A stretch of DNA of 64,000 nt from Aquimonas sp041395245. GTDB lineage: Bacteria; Pseudomonadota; Gammaproteobacteria; Xanthomonadales; Xanthomonadaceae. The stretch covers positions 1-64,000 of the forward strand of contig JAWLAY010000021.1 in the NCBI GenBank assembly GCA_041395245.1, in the 5' to 3' direction. Position 1 is the stretch's first letter, and each line of letters starts with the position of its first letter. The notes under the pieces were generated by a model, which saw only the letters and a program-made list of their open reading frames with translations, ran no database searches and was not told the DNA's origin. The position numbers were made by a program, and so were the translations under genes. Positions 51,326 through 59,699 of this stretch are shown one piece after another.

Positions 51326-52825
51326 ATGGCACAGCAATCAGGAGTGACCTACACCAAGGTCGATCAGAGTTATTTCGAAAAGCGTGGTCTGCGTCGGTAT
51401 GCCGGCGTGTGGTCACTGTGGGCGCTTGGCGTCGGCGCGGTGATTTCCGGGCATTTCTCGGGTTGGAATTTCGGCTTGGCAAATGGCTGGGGCAGCATGC
51501 TACTGGCCACGGGCATCATCGCAGTGATGTATCTGGGCCTGACCTTCTCGCTGGCCGAGATGTCACCTGCCCTGCCTCACACGGGCGGCGCCTATTCGTT
51601 TGCGCGCACCGCGATGGGGCCGTGGGGTGGCTTCCTGACCGGACTGTCGGAAAACGTCGAGTATGTGTTGACGCCCGCGGTGATCGTGTTCTTTATCGGC
51701 TCCTACATGGGTGGAATATTTGAGACCGCACCAGAGTTGCAACCCCTGTGGTGGATCGGTTTCTACATCGTCTTCGTCGCGCTCAACGTGGTGGGAGTGG
51801 AACTGTCGTTCAAAGTCACGCTGGCGGTGACCTTGCTCGCGCTGGCCTGCCTGGTGGTGTTCTGGGTCTCGGCGATTCCGCACATCGATTTTTCGCGCTG
51901 GGCGATGGATGTTCCGGCCGGTGGCGTCGCCGAAGGCAGTGCCGCGCTGACCGATGGCAGCGGTCCGTTCCTGCCCAAGGGATTTCAGGGTGTGCTGGCC
52001 GCGATGCCGTTCGCGGTGTGGCTGTTTCTGGCCATCGAACAGTTGCCGCTGGCCGCCGAGGAATCGGTTGATCCGCGCCGCGACATGCCCAAGGGCATCA
52101 TCGCCGGCATCTTCACCCTGATCGTTTCGGCCTTCATGATCCTGTGGTTGAACGCCTCGGTCGCAGGCATCGGTTCCTACGCCCTGTCCTCGTCCGGTGA
52201 GCCCTTGCTGGATGGCTTCAAGGCGATATACGGCGATGGCATTGCCAAGGTGCTTGCTCTGGTTGCGGTGCTTGGCCTCGTTGCCAGCTTTCACACGATC
52301 ATTTTCGCCAAGGGCCGACAGATCTACTCACTCAGCCGCGCAGGCTACTTTCCCTCCGGGCTGTCGATTACCCACGGCAACCGCAAAACCCCGCATGTCG
52401 CGATGATTGCGGGTTCGGTCATCGCGCTTGCGGTGATGTTCGTGCTGTGGTTCTCGCTGGGTTCGGAACAAGGTGCCGCAGTGATCGGCGGTACGTTGCT
52501 GAACATGGCGGTATTCGGCGCGATGTTCTCCTACATCATGCAGGCGCTGTCCTTCATCCGCCTGCGCAAGATCCTGCCGAACATCGAACGCCCGTATCGC
52601 AGTCCGTTCGGCGTGGCTGGTGCCGCCCTCACCGTACTGATTGCGGTGGTCACGCTGTACTTCCAGTTGACCGATCCGCTCTACCGCACCGGTGTGGTCT
52701 GGGTGGCAATCTGGTTTGCCGCGGGCATCTTCTACTTCGCCGTCGCCGGGCGTCATCGCCTGATTCTCTCGCCGGAAGAAGAGTTCGCCATGAACGCGTC
52801 CAGCACGACGCGCAGCGCCCACTGA
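51326..52825 (+). CDS. APC-superfamily permease, ethanolamine type
   Basis: 499 residues from ATG 51326 (GGGGAG 4 nt upstream). Twelve or so membrane helices. The start RRYAGVWSLWALGVGAVISGHFSGWNFGL, TGGAYSFARTAMGPWGGFLTGLSENVEYVL and PFAVWLFLAIEQLPLAAEESVDP match the Eat-type ethanolamine permeases of the APC superfamily as I know them. It should import ethanolamine or a close amino alcohol by proton symport. Substrate cannot be fixed from sequence alone. Confidence 0.83.
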   Translation: MAQQSGVTYTKVDQSYFEKRGLRRYAGVWSLWALGVGAVISGHFSGWNFGLANGWGSMLLATGIIAVMYLGLTFSLAEMSPALPHTGGAYSFARTAMGPWGGFLTGLSENVEYVLTPAVIVFFIGSYMGGIFETAPELQPLWWIGFYIVFVALNVVGVELSFKVTLAVTLLALACLVVFWVSAIPHIDFSRWAMDVPAGGVAEGSAALTDGSGPFLPKGFQGVLAAMPFAVWLFLAIEQLPLAAEESVDPRRDMPKGIIAGIFTLIVSAFMILWLNASVAGIGSYALSSSGEPLLDGFKAIYGDGIAKVLALVAVLGLVASFHTIIFAKGRQIYSLSRAGYFPSGLSITHGNRKTPHVAMIAGSVIALAVMFVLWFSLGSEQGAAVIGGTLLNMAVFGAMFSYIMQALSFIRLRKILPNIERPYRSPFGVAGAALTVLIAVVTLYFQLTDPLYRTGVVWVAIWFAAGIFYFAVAGRHRLILSPEEEFAMNASSTTRSAH

Positions 52826-52832
52826 AGCCATT

Positions 52833-52994
52833 GGAGCCTGTCGGACTTGAAGAATCGAAGCGAATTTCGGCTGGGCGAGGCCAGTTTTTGCCGGTTTCGC
52901 AGGGCAATAGTTGAACTATTGCCCAAGGAAGCGGCGAAAAATGGACCGTCCAGACGGATTTGCAGTCGATTCCCTTTCGAGTCCGACAGACTCC
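52833..52994. mobile_element. 162-bp palindromic MITE-like element
   Basis: The ends GGAG-CCT-GTCGGACT (from 52833) and AGTCCGAC-AGA-CTCC (to 52994) are inverted repeats with 12 of 15 pairs. The centre is GGGCAATAGTT-1-AACTATTGCCC, and intermediate segments also pair (for example around TTTTTGCCG and GCGGCGAAAAA), so almost the whole element folds on itself. No coding capacity. It lies between the permease and GS-like genes without interrupting either. A 13-bp end fragment recurs at 49318-49330. Confidence 0.6.
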
Positions 52995-53043
52995 TAGCCC
53001 GGTCGGCTTCCGACCGGACCTTCCACCGACCCGAGAGCTACGC

Positions 53044-54411
53044 ATGACTGCGCCACTCAGTTTTACCGCGCTGCAAGACGCGGTTGCCCGCGGACAGGTC
53101 GACACGGTGCTGGCCTGCATCGTCGACATGCAGGGCCGATTGATCGGCAAGCGATTCCAGGCCGAGTATTTTCTGGATAGCGCCTGCCACGAAACGCACG
53201 GCTGCAACTACCTGCTGGCCGACGACATCGATATGGAGCCCGTTCCGGGCTATGCCGCCGCGAGTTGGAGCAAGGGTTACGGCGACTTCATCATGAAGCC
53301 CGACCTCGACACCTTGCGTCTCACACCCTGGTTACCGGGCACGGCGCTGGTGTTGTGCGATGTGCAGGATCACCACCATCACGACCTGCCACACAGCCCA
53401 CGCGGCATGCTCAAGCGTCAACTCGCGCGCTTGGCGGAGCGCGGATGGAGCGGCATGTTCGCCTCCGAACTGGAATTCTATCTGTTCGATGACAGCTACG
53501 CGCAGGCCCGCGCCAAGCGCTATCACGAGCCACGCACGGCTGGCGCCTACATTCAGGACTACCACATCCTGCAGACCAGTCGTGAGGAACCTGCTTTGCG
53601 TGCCATGCGCCTCGGGCTGCAAGGCGCTGGTATCCCGGTTGAATGTTCGAAGGGCGAATGGGGCCCCGGACAGGAAGAGATCAATGTGCGTTATGCCGAT
53701 GCGCTGACCTCAGCGGATCGCCACGTCATCATGAAAAACGCCTGCAAGGAAATCGCCGATCAACAAGGCAAGGCGGTGACCTTCATGGCCAAGTGGCGCT
53801 ACGACCTCGCCGGTTCCAGCAGCCACATCCACAATTCGCTGTGGGATGCCGATGGCAAGCAGGCCTTGTTCTTCGATCCGGATCAGCCCTACGGCATGTC
53901 GCGGCTGATGCAATCCTGGGTCGCCGGGCAATTGAAGTACGCCCGCGACATCACCTGGTTTCTGGCGCCTTACGTCAATTCCTACAAGCGCTTCCAGGCC
54001 GGGACGTTTGCCCCGACGCGGGCGATCTGGAGTCGCGACAATCGCACGGCGGGCTTTCGGCTGTGTGGCGAAGGGGGCAAAGGCGTGCGGATCGAATGCC
54101 GCATCGGCGGCGCGGATCTCAACCCCTATCTGGCCTACAGCGGCCTGATCATCGCGGGCTTGGCGGGCATCGACGAAGGACTGAGCCTGGTTGCTCCCTA
54201 CGAGGGCGATGCCTATGCGGGCGCGCACCTGGCGGAAGTTCCCAAGACCCTGCGCGATGCGGCGGAGGCGATGCGTGGCTCGGCGCTGCTGCGCAAGGCA
54301 TTGGGGGATGACGTCGTGGATCACTATTGCCGCACCGCCGACTGGGAGCAGTTCGAGTACGACCGCCGGATTACCGACTGGGAACTGATGCGCGGCTTCG
54401 AGCAGTACTGA
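53044..54411 (+). CDS. Glutamine synthetase-family ligase (gamma-glutamylamine synthetase type)
   Basis: 455 residues from ATG 53044. Glutamine synthetase fold with ASELEFYLFDDSY (metal-binding glutamates), WGPGQEEINVRYADALTSAD, FMAKWRYDLAGSSSHIHNSL and NSYKRFQAGTFAPTRAIWSRDN with RTAGFR. No tyrosine-adenylylation tail of GlnA. Such GS-like enzymes (PuuA, GlnA4, IpuC) attach glutamate to amines: putrescine, ethanolamine or aminopropanol. With an ethanolamine-type permease and alcohol and aldehyde dehydrogenases beside it, an amino alcohol is the best-supported substrate. Confidence 0.87.
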   Translation: MTAPLSFTALQDAVARGQVDTVLACIVDMQGRLIGKRFQAEYFLDSACHETHGCNYLLADDIDMEPVPGYAAASWSKGYGDFIMKPDLDTLRLTPWLPGTALVLCDVQDHHHHDLPHSPRGMLKRQLARLAERGWSGMFASELEFYLFDDSYAQARAKRYHEPRTAGAYIQDYHILQTSREEPALRAMRLGLQGAGIPVECSKGEWGPGQEEINVRYADALTSADRHVIMKNACKEIADQQGKAVTFMAKWRYDLAGSSSHIHNSLWDADGKQALFFDPDQPYGMSRLMQSWVAGQLKYARDITWFLAPYVNSYKRFQAGTFAPTRAIWSRDNRTAGFRLCGEGGKGVRIECRIGGADLNPYLAYSGLIIAGLAGIDEGLSLVAPYEGDAYAGAHLAEVPKTLRDAAEAMRGSALLRKALGDDVVDHYCRTADWEQFEYDRRITDWELMRGFEQY

Positions 54412-54437
54412 CCCTCTATCCACTCTCCGGAAACTTT

Positions 54438-55829
54438 ATGAGTCACTCGATTCAACTCGTTTCACCCGTGAACGGCAGCATCTACGTGCAACGTGAATTC
54501 GCCAGCGATGACACGCTGGCGACAGCGCTGGCGTCTGCCGAGCAGGCGCAGCGTGCCTGGAAAGCGACGCCGCTGGCCGAACGCGCGGCCTATTGCTCGG
54601 CGGCGGTCGATGCGATGAATGCCATGGCGGCGGAAATCGTGCCGGAACTGGCTTGGCAGATGGGTCGCCCGGTTCGTTACGGCGCGGGCGAACTGCGCGG
54701 CTTCACCGACCGCGCCCGCTACATGATCAGCATCGCGCAACAGGCGCTGGCCGACGTGGTGCCGACGGCCATTGACGGCTTCAAACGCTACATTCGTCGC
54801 GAACCGGTCGGCACCGTGCTGGTGATCGCGCCGTGGAATTATCCCTATCTCACTGCGGTGAACGCGGTCATTCCCGCGCTGATGGCGGGCAATGCGGTGA
54901 TCCTCAAACATGCGACGCAAACTCTGCTGGTCGGTGAGCGTTTCGAGGCTGCGTTCAAGGCAGCGGGCTTGCCGCAAGGGTTGTTCCAGAACCTCCTGAT
55001 GAGCCACGAGCAGACCGCGCGAATGATCGCCAGCGAACGTGTTCAGCAGGTTAACTTCACGGGTTCGGTAGCGGGCGGGCGGACCATCGCGCAGGCGGCA
55101 GCTGGGCATTTCCTGAGTGTGGGACTGGAACTGGGCGGCAAAGACCCGGCCTACGTTCGCGCCGATGCCAATCTCGCCCATGCGGTTGAAAATCTGGTCG
55201 ACGGCAGCTTCTTTAATTCGGGGCAAAGCTGCTGCGGCATCGAGCGCATTTATGTGCATCAGAGCGTGGTTGGCGAGTTCATCGAACGTTTCCAGGCACT
55301 GACCTACGACTACGTGCTGGGCAACCCGTTGGATGAGTCCACCACACTCGGGCCCTTGGTCAAACCGTCTGCGGCTGAATTCGTGCGCAGCGAGATTCGC
55401 GCCGCCGTGGCGCAAGGCGCGCGCTGCCTGATCGACAGCAAACGATTCCCTGCCGATGCCGAGGGCAGTGCGTACATGGCGCCCCAGGTCGTCGTCGACG
55501 TGGACCACCGCATGTCACTGATGCGCGAGGAAAACTTCGGCCCTGTGGTGGGCATCATGGCGGTCAAGGACGACGCCGAAGCGGTTGCACTGATGAACGA
55601 CAGCGACTACGGGCTTTCCGCTTCCATCTGGAGCAGTGATCTCGACGCGGCCGAAGCGCTGGGTCAGCAGGTCAATACGGGAACCTTGTTCATGAATCGC
55701 TGCGACTATCTCGATCCGGCGCTGGCCTGGACGGGCGTCAAGCACACCGGTCACGGTGCCACGCTCTCCTCGGTCGGCTATGAGCACATGACCCGTCCGA
55801 AATCCTTCCATCTCCGCCATCGCCTGTGA
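54438..55829 (+). CDS. NAD(P)-dependent aldehyde dehydrogenase
   Basis: 463 residues from ATG 54438. Class-3-like ALDH superfamily: VLVIAPWNYPYLTAVNAVIPALMAGN, FTGSVAGGRTIAQAAAGH, the general base Glu in VGLELGGKDPAYV and the nucleophile in FFNSGQSCCGIERIYV. It oxidises an aldehyde to the acid. In context the substrate may be a gamma-glutamylated aminoaldehyde; the downstream iron-type alcohol dehydrogenase would supply it. Stop overlaps or abuts the next start. Confidence 0.9.
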   Translation: MSHSIQLVSPVNGSIYVQREFASDDTLATALASAEQAQRAWKATPLAERAAYCSAAVDAMNAMAAEIVPELAWQMGRPVRYGAGELRGFTDRARYMISIAQQALADVVPTAIDGFKRYIRREPVGTVLVIAPWNYPYLTAVNAVIPALMAGNAVILKHATQTLLVGERFEAAFKAAGLPQGLFQNLLMSHEQTARMIASERVQQVNFTGSVAGGRTIAQAAAGHFLSVGLELGGKDPAYVRADANLAHAVENLVDGSFFNSGQSCCGIERIYVHQSVVGEFIERFQALTYDYVLGNPLDESTTLGPLVKPSAAEFVRSEIRAAVAQGARCLIDSKRFPADAEGSAYMAPQVVVDVDHRMSLMREENFGPVVGIMAVKDDAEAVALMNDSDYGLSASIWSSDLDAAEALGQQVNTGTLFMNRCDYLDPALAWTGVKHTGHGATLSSVGYEHMTRPKSFHLRHRL

Positions 55830-55837
55830 GTTCGACC

Positions 55838-57001
55838 ATGTCCGCAAAAGCCAACTGGAACTATCCCACTGCCGTGAAGTTCGGCATCGGGCGCATCAAG
55901 GAATTGGCCGATCACTGCCGCGCGCTCGGCATGCACAAACCGTTGCTGGTGACCGATGCAGGACTCGCCAGCCTGCCCATGACCCAAACGGTATTGGCCG
56001 ATCTGCAGTCCGCCGGATTGGGCGCGGCCTTGTTTGCCGACATTCGTCCCAATCCGGTCGGCGCCAATGTCGAGGCGGGGCTGGCTGCCTATCGCCGTGG
56101 TGGACATGACGGCGTCGTCGCCTTCGGCGGTGGCAGCGGTCTCGACATTGGCAAGCTGATCGCCTTCATGTCCGGCCAAACGCGTCCTATCTGGGATTTC
56201 GAAGACATCGGCGACTGGTGGACGCGGGCTGATCCGGCGGGCATCGCGCCGATCATTGCGGTACCCACCACTGCAGGCACGGGCTCGGAAGTGGGTCGCG
56301 CCGCCGTCGTCACCGACGAGTCCAATCACACCAAGAAAATCATCTTCCACCCGAAGATCATGCCGAGCATCGTCATCTGCGATCCGGCGCTGAGTGTCGG
56401 CATGCCGCCGAAGATCACTGCAGGCACCGGCATGGATGCCCTGTCGCATTGTCTGGAAGCCTATTGCGCGCCGGGATTTCACCCGCTGGCCGATGGTGTG
56501 GCAGTGGAAGGCATGCGCCTGATCGCCACTGCCCTGCCCCGCGTCATGCAGGACCCGAACGATCTGGATGCGCGCGCCGACATGATGGCCGCCGCCGCGA
56601 TGGGCGCGACGGCATTCCAGAAAGGTCTCGGCGGTATGCACGCGCTGGCGCATCCCATCGGCGCCCTGTTCGACAGTCACCACGGCATGACCAACGCCAC
56701 ACTGATGCCCTACGTGCTGGCATTCAATCGCCATGCCATTGAAGAACGTATCGCACGGTTGGCCGCCTATCTCGGCTTGGCCGAGGCGAGTTTCGATGGT
56801 TTCCAGGCTTTCGTGCTGAACTTGCGTCAGCAAGTGGGGGTACCGCACACGCTGGGCGAGCTGGGCGTCGATGTCGGACGCAGCCAGGAGATCGCGGCGA
56901 TGGCCATCCAGGACCCGTCTGCCGGTGGTAACCCGGTCCTGTTTGACCTGACTGCAGCGCAATCCGTACTGATTGCCGCCTTTGCGGGCCGTATCGACTG
57001 A
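55838..57001 (+). CDS. Iron-containing alcohol dehydrogenase
   Basis: 387 residues from ATG 55838; GTG 55826 overlapping the ALDH stop is an alternative. Group III ADH signatures: the cofactor loop VVAFGGGSGLDIGKL, PTTAGTGSEVGRAAV and the metal ligands in DALSHCLEAYC and HALAHPIGALFDSHHGMTNA. Oxidises a primary alcohol to aldehyde with NAD. Order GS-ALDH-ADH in one tight operon fits alcohol to aldehyde to acid oxidation of a glutamylated amino alcohol. Confidence 0.9.
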   Translation: MSAKANWNYPTAVKFGIGRIKELADHCRALGMHKPLLVTDAGLASLPMTQTVLADLQSAGLGAALFADIRPNPVGANVEAGLAAYRRGGHDGVVAFGGGSGLDIGKLIAFMSGQTRPIWDFEDIGDWWTRADPAGIAPIIAVPTTAGTGSEVGRAAVVTDESNHTKKIIFHPKIMPSIVICDPALSVGMPPKITAGTGMDALSHCLEAYCAPGFHPLADGVAVEGMRLIATALPRVMQDPNDLDARADMMAAAAMGATAFQKGLGGMHALAHPIGALFDSHHGMTNATLMPYVLAFNRHAIEERIARLAAYLGLAEASFDGFQAFVLNLRQQVGVPHTLGELGVDVGRSQEIAAMAIQDPSAGGNPVLFDLTAAQSVLIAAFAGRID

Positions 57002-57008
57002 GGTTTTG

Positions 57009-57041
57009 TCACCCGAGGTGATCGTCAATCGCCTCGGGTGA
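57009..57041. terminator. Hairpin terminator at the end of the amino-alcohol operon
   Basis: TCACCCGAGG pairs with CCTCGGGTGA (10 bp, 13-nt loop) between the convergent ADH and UPF0114 genes. T tracts are short on both sides. Confidence 0.6.
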
Positions 57042-57049
57042 AAGACGCG

Positions 57050-57648
57050 TCAGTGTTCGCCAGACGCGCGGATACTCGAAGACATCACGCGATCCGTCCA
57101 GGCAATCCCAATCGCGGACACGATGAAGGCCATGTGGATGATGGTCTGCCACATGACGCCCGCTTCGGTCACCGTTGAACAGGTTCGCGCGGATGACGCT
57201 GCACCGAGTTGTGCGGCGGCGTCCAGCGCCAACTGCGTGCCGCAGAGTGGCAGACCGCCCAACTCGCCAGCAGCGATGAACGTTTTCAGCAGATGGATCG
57301 AACTGATACCGATGATCGCCATCGCCAGCTTGACCTTCAACACGCTGGCGTTGACGTGGCTCAGCCACTCCGGCTGATCCGGATGCCCATCCAATCCCAG
57401 GCGTGACACGAAGGTTTCATAACCGCCGACGATCACCATCACCAGCAGGTTGGAAATCATCACCACGTCGATCAGACCCAGCACGATCAGCATGATGCTC
57501 TGCTCGGTCAGGCTGTTGGCGTCGTGAATCAGATGCCACAACTCCTTCAGGAACAGAAACACGTACACCGCCTGGGCAAGAATCAGCCCGAGGTACAGCG
57601 GCAATTGCAGCCAGCGCGAGCTGAAAATCAGCGAGGCAAGGGGTTCAT
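57050..57648 (-). CDS. UPF0114/YqhA-family inner membrane protein with apparent N-terminal frameshift
   Basis: The intact frame from TTG 57604 gives 184 residues with four membrane segments; LLVMVIVGGYETFVSRL and SVLKVKLAMAIIGISSIHLLKTFI identify UPF0114 (function unknown). In that same frame, upstream of the TTG, LIFSSRWLQ is encoded, which matches the conserved SRWL start region of the family, but no start codon precedes it. An ATG at 57648 reads MNPLPR and then stops; adding one base near 57630/57631 would fuse it to LIFSSRWLQ. So either a one-base deletion (real or sequencing) or an unusual start is present. Coordinates include the presumed original start. Confidence 0.75.
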
Positions 57649-57758
57649 TCGAGGTGCGTGCATGGAGGTGTGTTCCGGCCTGGGATTTGCAGTGACAGGC
57701 AATAGATTAGGGATGGCGCAGGCATGGCGCCAGATTATTGTCGCTTGGAGCACAGCAG

Positions 57759-59150
57759 ATGACGACTGGATTTTTCTCGCGGATGTTTGGTGGCAAGACA
57801 AGCAACAGCGCCCCCTCAGCCCCGCCTGCCAACGACTTCGAAACACTGAATCGCCGTGCGCCCATTTTGGATGAGGAACAGTCCCATGCCAGCTCCCAGG
57901 CGGGTGACGCCACCGTCCCAAATGGCTTCATCTGCCGCGAAACCGTACTTGGCCGTGATCAGAAAGTCGCCGGCTATCACTTCATGCTGCAGCAGGCGAC
58001 CCAACAACGGCTGAAAACACGAACCCGGCAGATTCACCATGTTTACGCCGATGTATTGGTACGCAACATCCTCAAACTCGAACTGGAGCGACTGTTGGCG
58101 CATCGCAAGGCATTTGTCGATCTGCCTGACACGTTTCTCGATCATCCTTCTGTTGCGGCACTCTCGCCGTCGAATACGGTACTGACCGTTGGACGGCTGG
58201 ACGACGGTGCGGGCCTGTCGGACGAACAGTTGGTGGATCGCGTCACAGCTCTGCGTAAACAAGGCTTCCACATCGCCATCGAAGCCCATGACGGCCATCT
58301 GGAACCGGCGTGCATTGTTCCGCTGGTCGAATATGTGATTGTCAGGGTGTCGTCGACAGACCCTCGTCGCGTGCGCGACATCGGCGAACACCTGCACCGC
58401 TCCGACTCCAAGGCCCGTCTGGTGGCGCGCGATGTGCCCAGCATCGAGGATTTCCAGCTTGCCTTTAATGCCGGCGCCAGTTTCTTCCAGGGCAGCTTCA
58501 TCACCCGGCGTGAAGACTGGTCCAGCAACAAGGTCGGACCGAACACCGCACGCATCGCCGATCTGCTGGGTCGGCTGCGGCGCGATGCCGACATCCGCGA
58601 AATTGCCGATGTGATTAAACACGATCCCGGCCTGTCGGTTCGATTGATGCGCTACATGAACTCGGCATCCATCGGACTGCGGCAGGAAGTGACCTCGATC
58701 GAACGTGCGCTGCTGCAGCTCGGCCGCGACAAGTTGTATCGCTGGCTGATGTTGCTGATCTATGGTGCCGACAAGGGCTCGGCACGTTCCTCGGCCTTGC
58801 TCGAAAGCGCGCTGGTGCGTGCCCGCATGATGGAACTGCTGGGTGAAAATCGCCCTGCCAAGGAGCGCGAAGCACTGTTCCTGGTCGGACTGCTGTCACT
58901 GGTGGATGCGGTGTTGCAGGTACCGATGGCCGAGGCGATGAGCCAGTTGGCGGTCGCCCCCGAGATCGAAGCGGCCGTGTTGCACGGCGAAGGCCAGATG
59001 GGCGACATGCTGCAACTGACCATTGCCTGCGAAGCGGACGACGTCGAGCACATGGCGACCTATGCCGAGAAGTGCAAGATCGAGCCCTCCGAGGCCAGCA
59101 CACGCCATCTGGAAGCCTTCGCCTGGGCGATGGATCTATCTGACAGCTGA
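57759..59150 (+). CDS. EAL-HDOD signalling protein (YuxH type), EAL part degenerate
   Basis: 463 residues from ATG 57759 (GGAG 8 nt upstream). After a Ser/Pro-rich head of about 60 residues comes an EAL-like domain beginning ICRETVLGRDQKVAGYHFML, in which the catalytic EAL glutamate and metal ligands are not recognisable, then from about residue 270 an HDOD domain (LGRLRRDADIREIADVIKHDPGLSVRLMRYMNSA). Probably a non-enzymatic signalling or scaffold protein in the cytoplasm rather than an active cyclic-di-GMP phosphodiesterase. Confidence 0.85.
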   Translation: MTTGFFSRMFGGKTSNSAPSAPPANDFETLNRRAPILDEEQSHASSQAGDATVPNGFICRETVLGRDQKVAGYHFMLQQATQQRLKTRTRQIHHVYADVLVRNILKLELERLLAHRKAFVDLPDTFLDHPSVAALSPSNTVLTVGRLDDGAGLSDEQLVDRVTALRKQGFHIAIEAHDGHLEPACIVPLVEYVIVRVSSTDPRRVRDIGEHLHRSDSKARLVARDVPSIEDFQLAFNAGASFFQGSFITRREDWSSNKVGPNTARIADLLGRLRRDADIREIADVIKHDPGLSVRLMRYMNSASIGLRQEVTSIERALLQLGRDKLYRWLMLLIYGADKGSARSSALLESALVRARMMELLGENRPAKEREALFLVGLLSLVDAVLQVPMAEAMSQLAVAPEIEAAVLHGEGQMGDMLQLTIACEADDVEHMATYAEKCKIEPSEASTRHLEAFAWAMDLSDS

Positions 59151-59161
59151 GTTGCGAAAGC

Positions 59162-59192
59162 GTGCGAGGCGGGGCACACACCCACCTCGCAC
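59162..59192. terminator. Hairpin between the HDOD and glutathione peroxidase genes
   Basis: GTGCGAGG pairs with CCTCGCAC (8 bp) between convergent stops; no T tract. Confidence 0.45.
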
Positions 59193-59202
59193 CCGTTGCG
59201 AG

Positions 59203-59688
59203 TCACGCCTGCAGCAATTTGCGAATGTCACCCTCGATGTTTTCCGGCTTGTCGGTCGGCGCATAGCGCTTGACCACAGAACCATCGCGCGCCACCAGAA
59301 ATTTGGTGAAGTTCCACTTGATCGCTTCGCTTCCCAGTAGCCCTTTCGCGGACTTCTTCAGGAAGGCATACAGCGGATGGGTGTTCTTGCCGTTGACCTC
59401 GATCTTCTCAAACAAGGGAAAACTGACGTCATAGCTCAAGCTGCAGAACGACTTGATCTCCTCGGCATCACCCGGCTCCTGATGACCGAACTGATCGCAG
59501 GGAAACCCGAGAACGCTGAAACCTTCAGGCTGCAGCGTTCTGTGCAATGTTTCCAGACCGGCGTACTGCGGCGTGAAGCCGCACTTGGATGCGGTATTGA
59601 CGATCAGCAGTACCTGGCCCTGATAGTCCTTCAGATCGACCGTCGCGCCATCGATGTTCTGCGCAGTGAAATCGTATGCCGTGGGCAT
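59203..59688 (-). CDS. Glutathione peroxidase-family thiol peroxidase
   Basis: 161 residues, usual length. Catalytic Cys in VNTASKCGFTPQYAGLE, the Gln-containing LGFPCDQFGHQEPG, and the Trp/Asn pair in IKWNFTKFLV. Reduces hydrogen or organic peroxides with thioredoxin or glutathione. Begins 11 bp after the RND permease stop on the same strand, so it may be read from that transcript. Confidence 0.92.
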   Translation of the reverse strand: MPTAYDFTAQNIDGATVDLKDYQGQVLLIVNTASKCGFTPQYAGLETLHRTLQPEGFSVLGFPCDQFGHQEPGDAEEIKSFCSLSYDVSFPLFEKIEVNGKNTHPLYAFLKKSAKGLLGSEAIKWNFTKFLVARDGSVVKRYAPTDKPENIEGDIRKLLQA

Positions 59689-59699
59689 CTATGCACCTC

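Noticed and set aside
50332..57001. Classical ethanolamine utilisation or histidine utilisation locus
   Set aside because: No eutBC, microcompartment shell, hutH/U/I genes are present; only single members with family resemblance.
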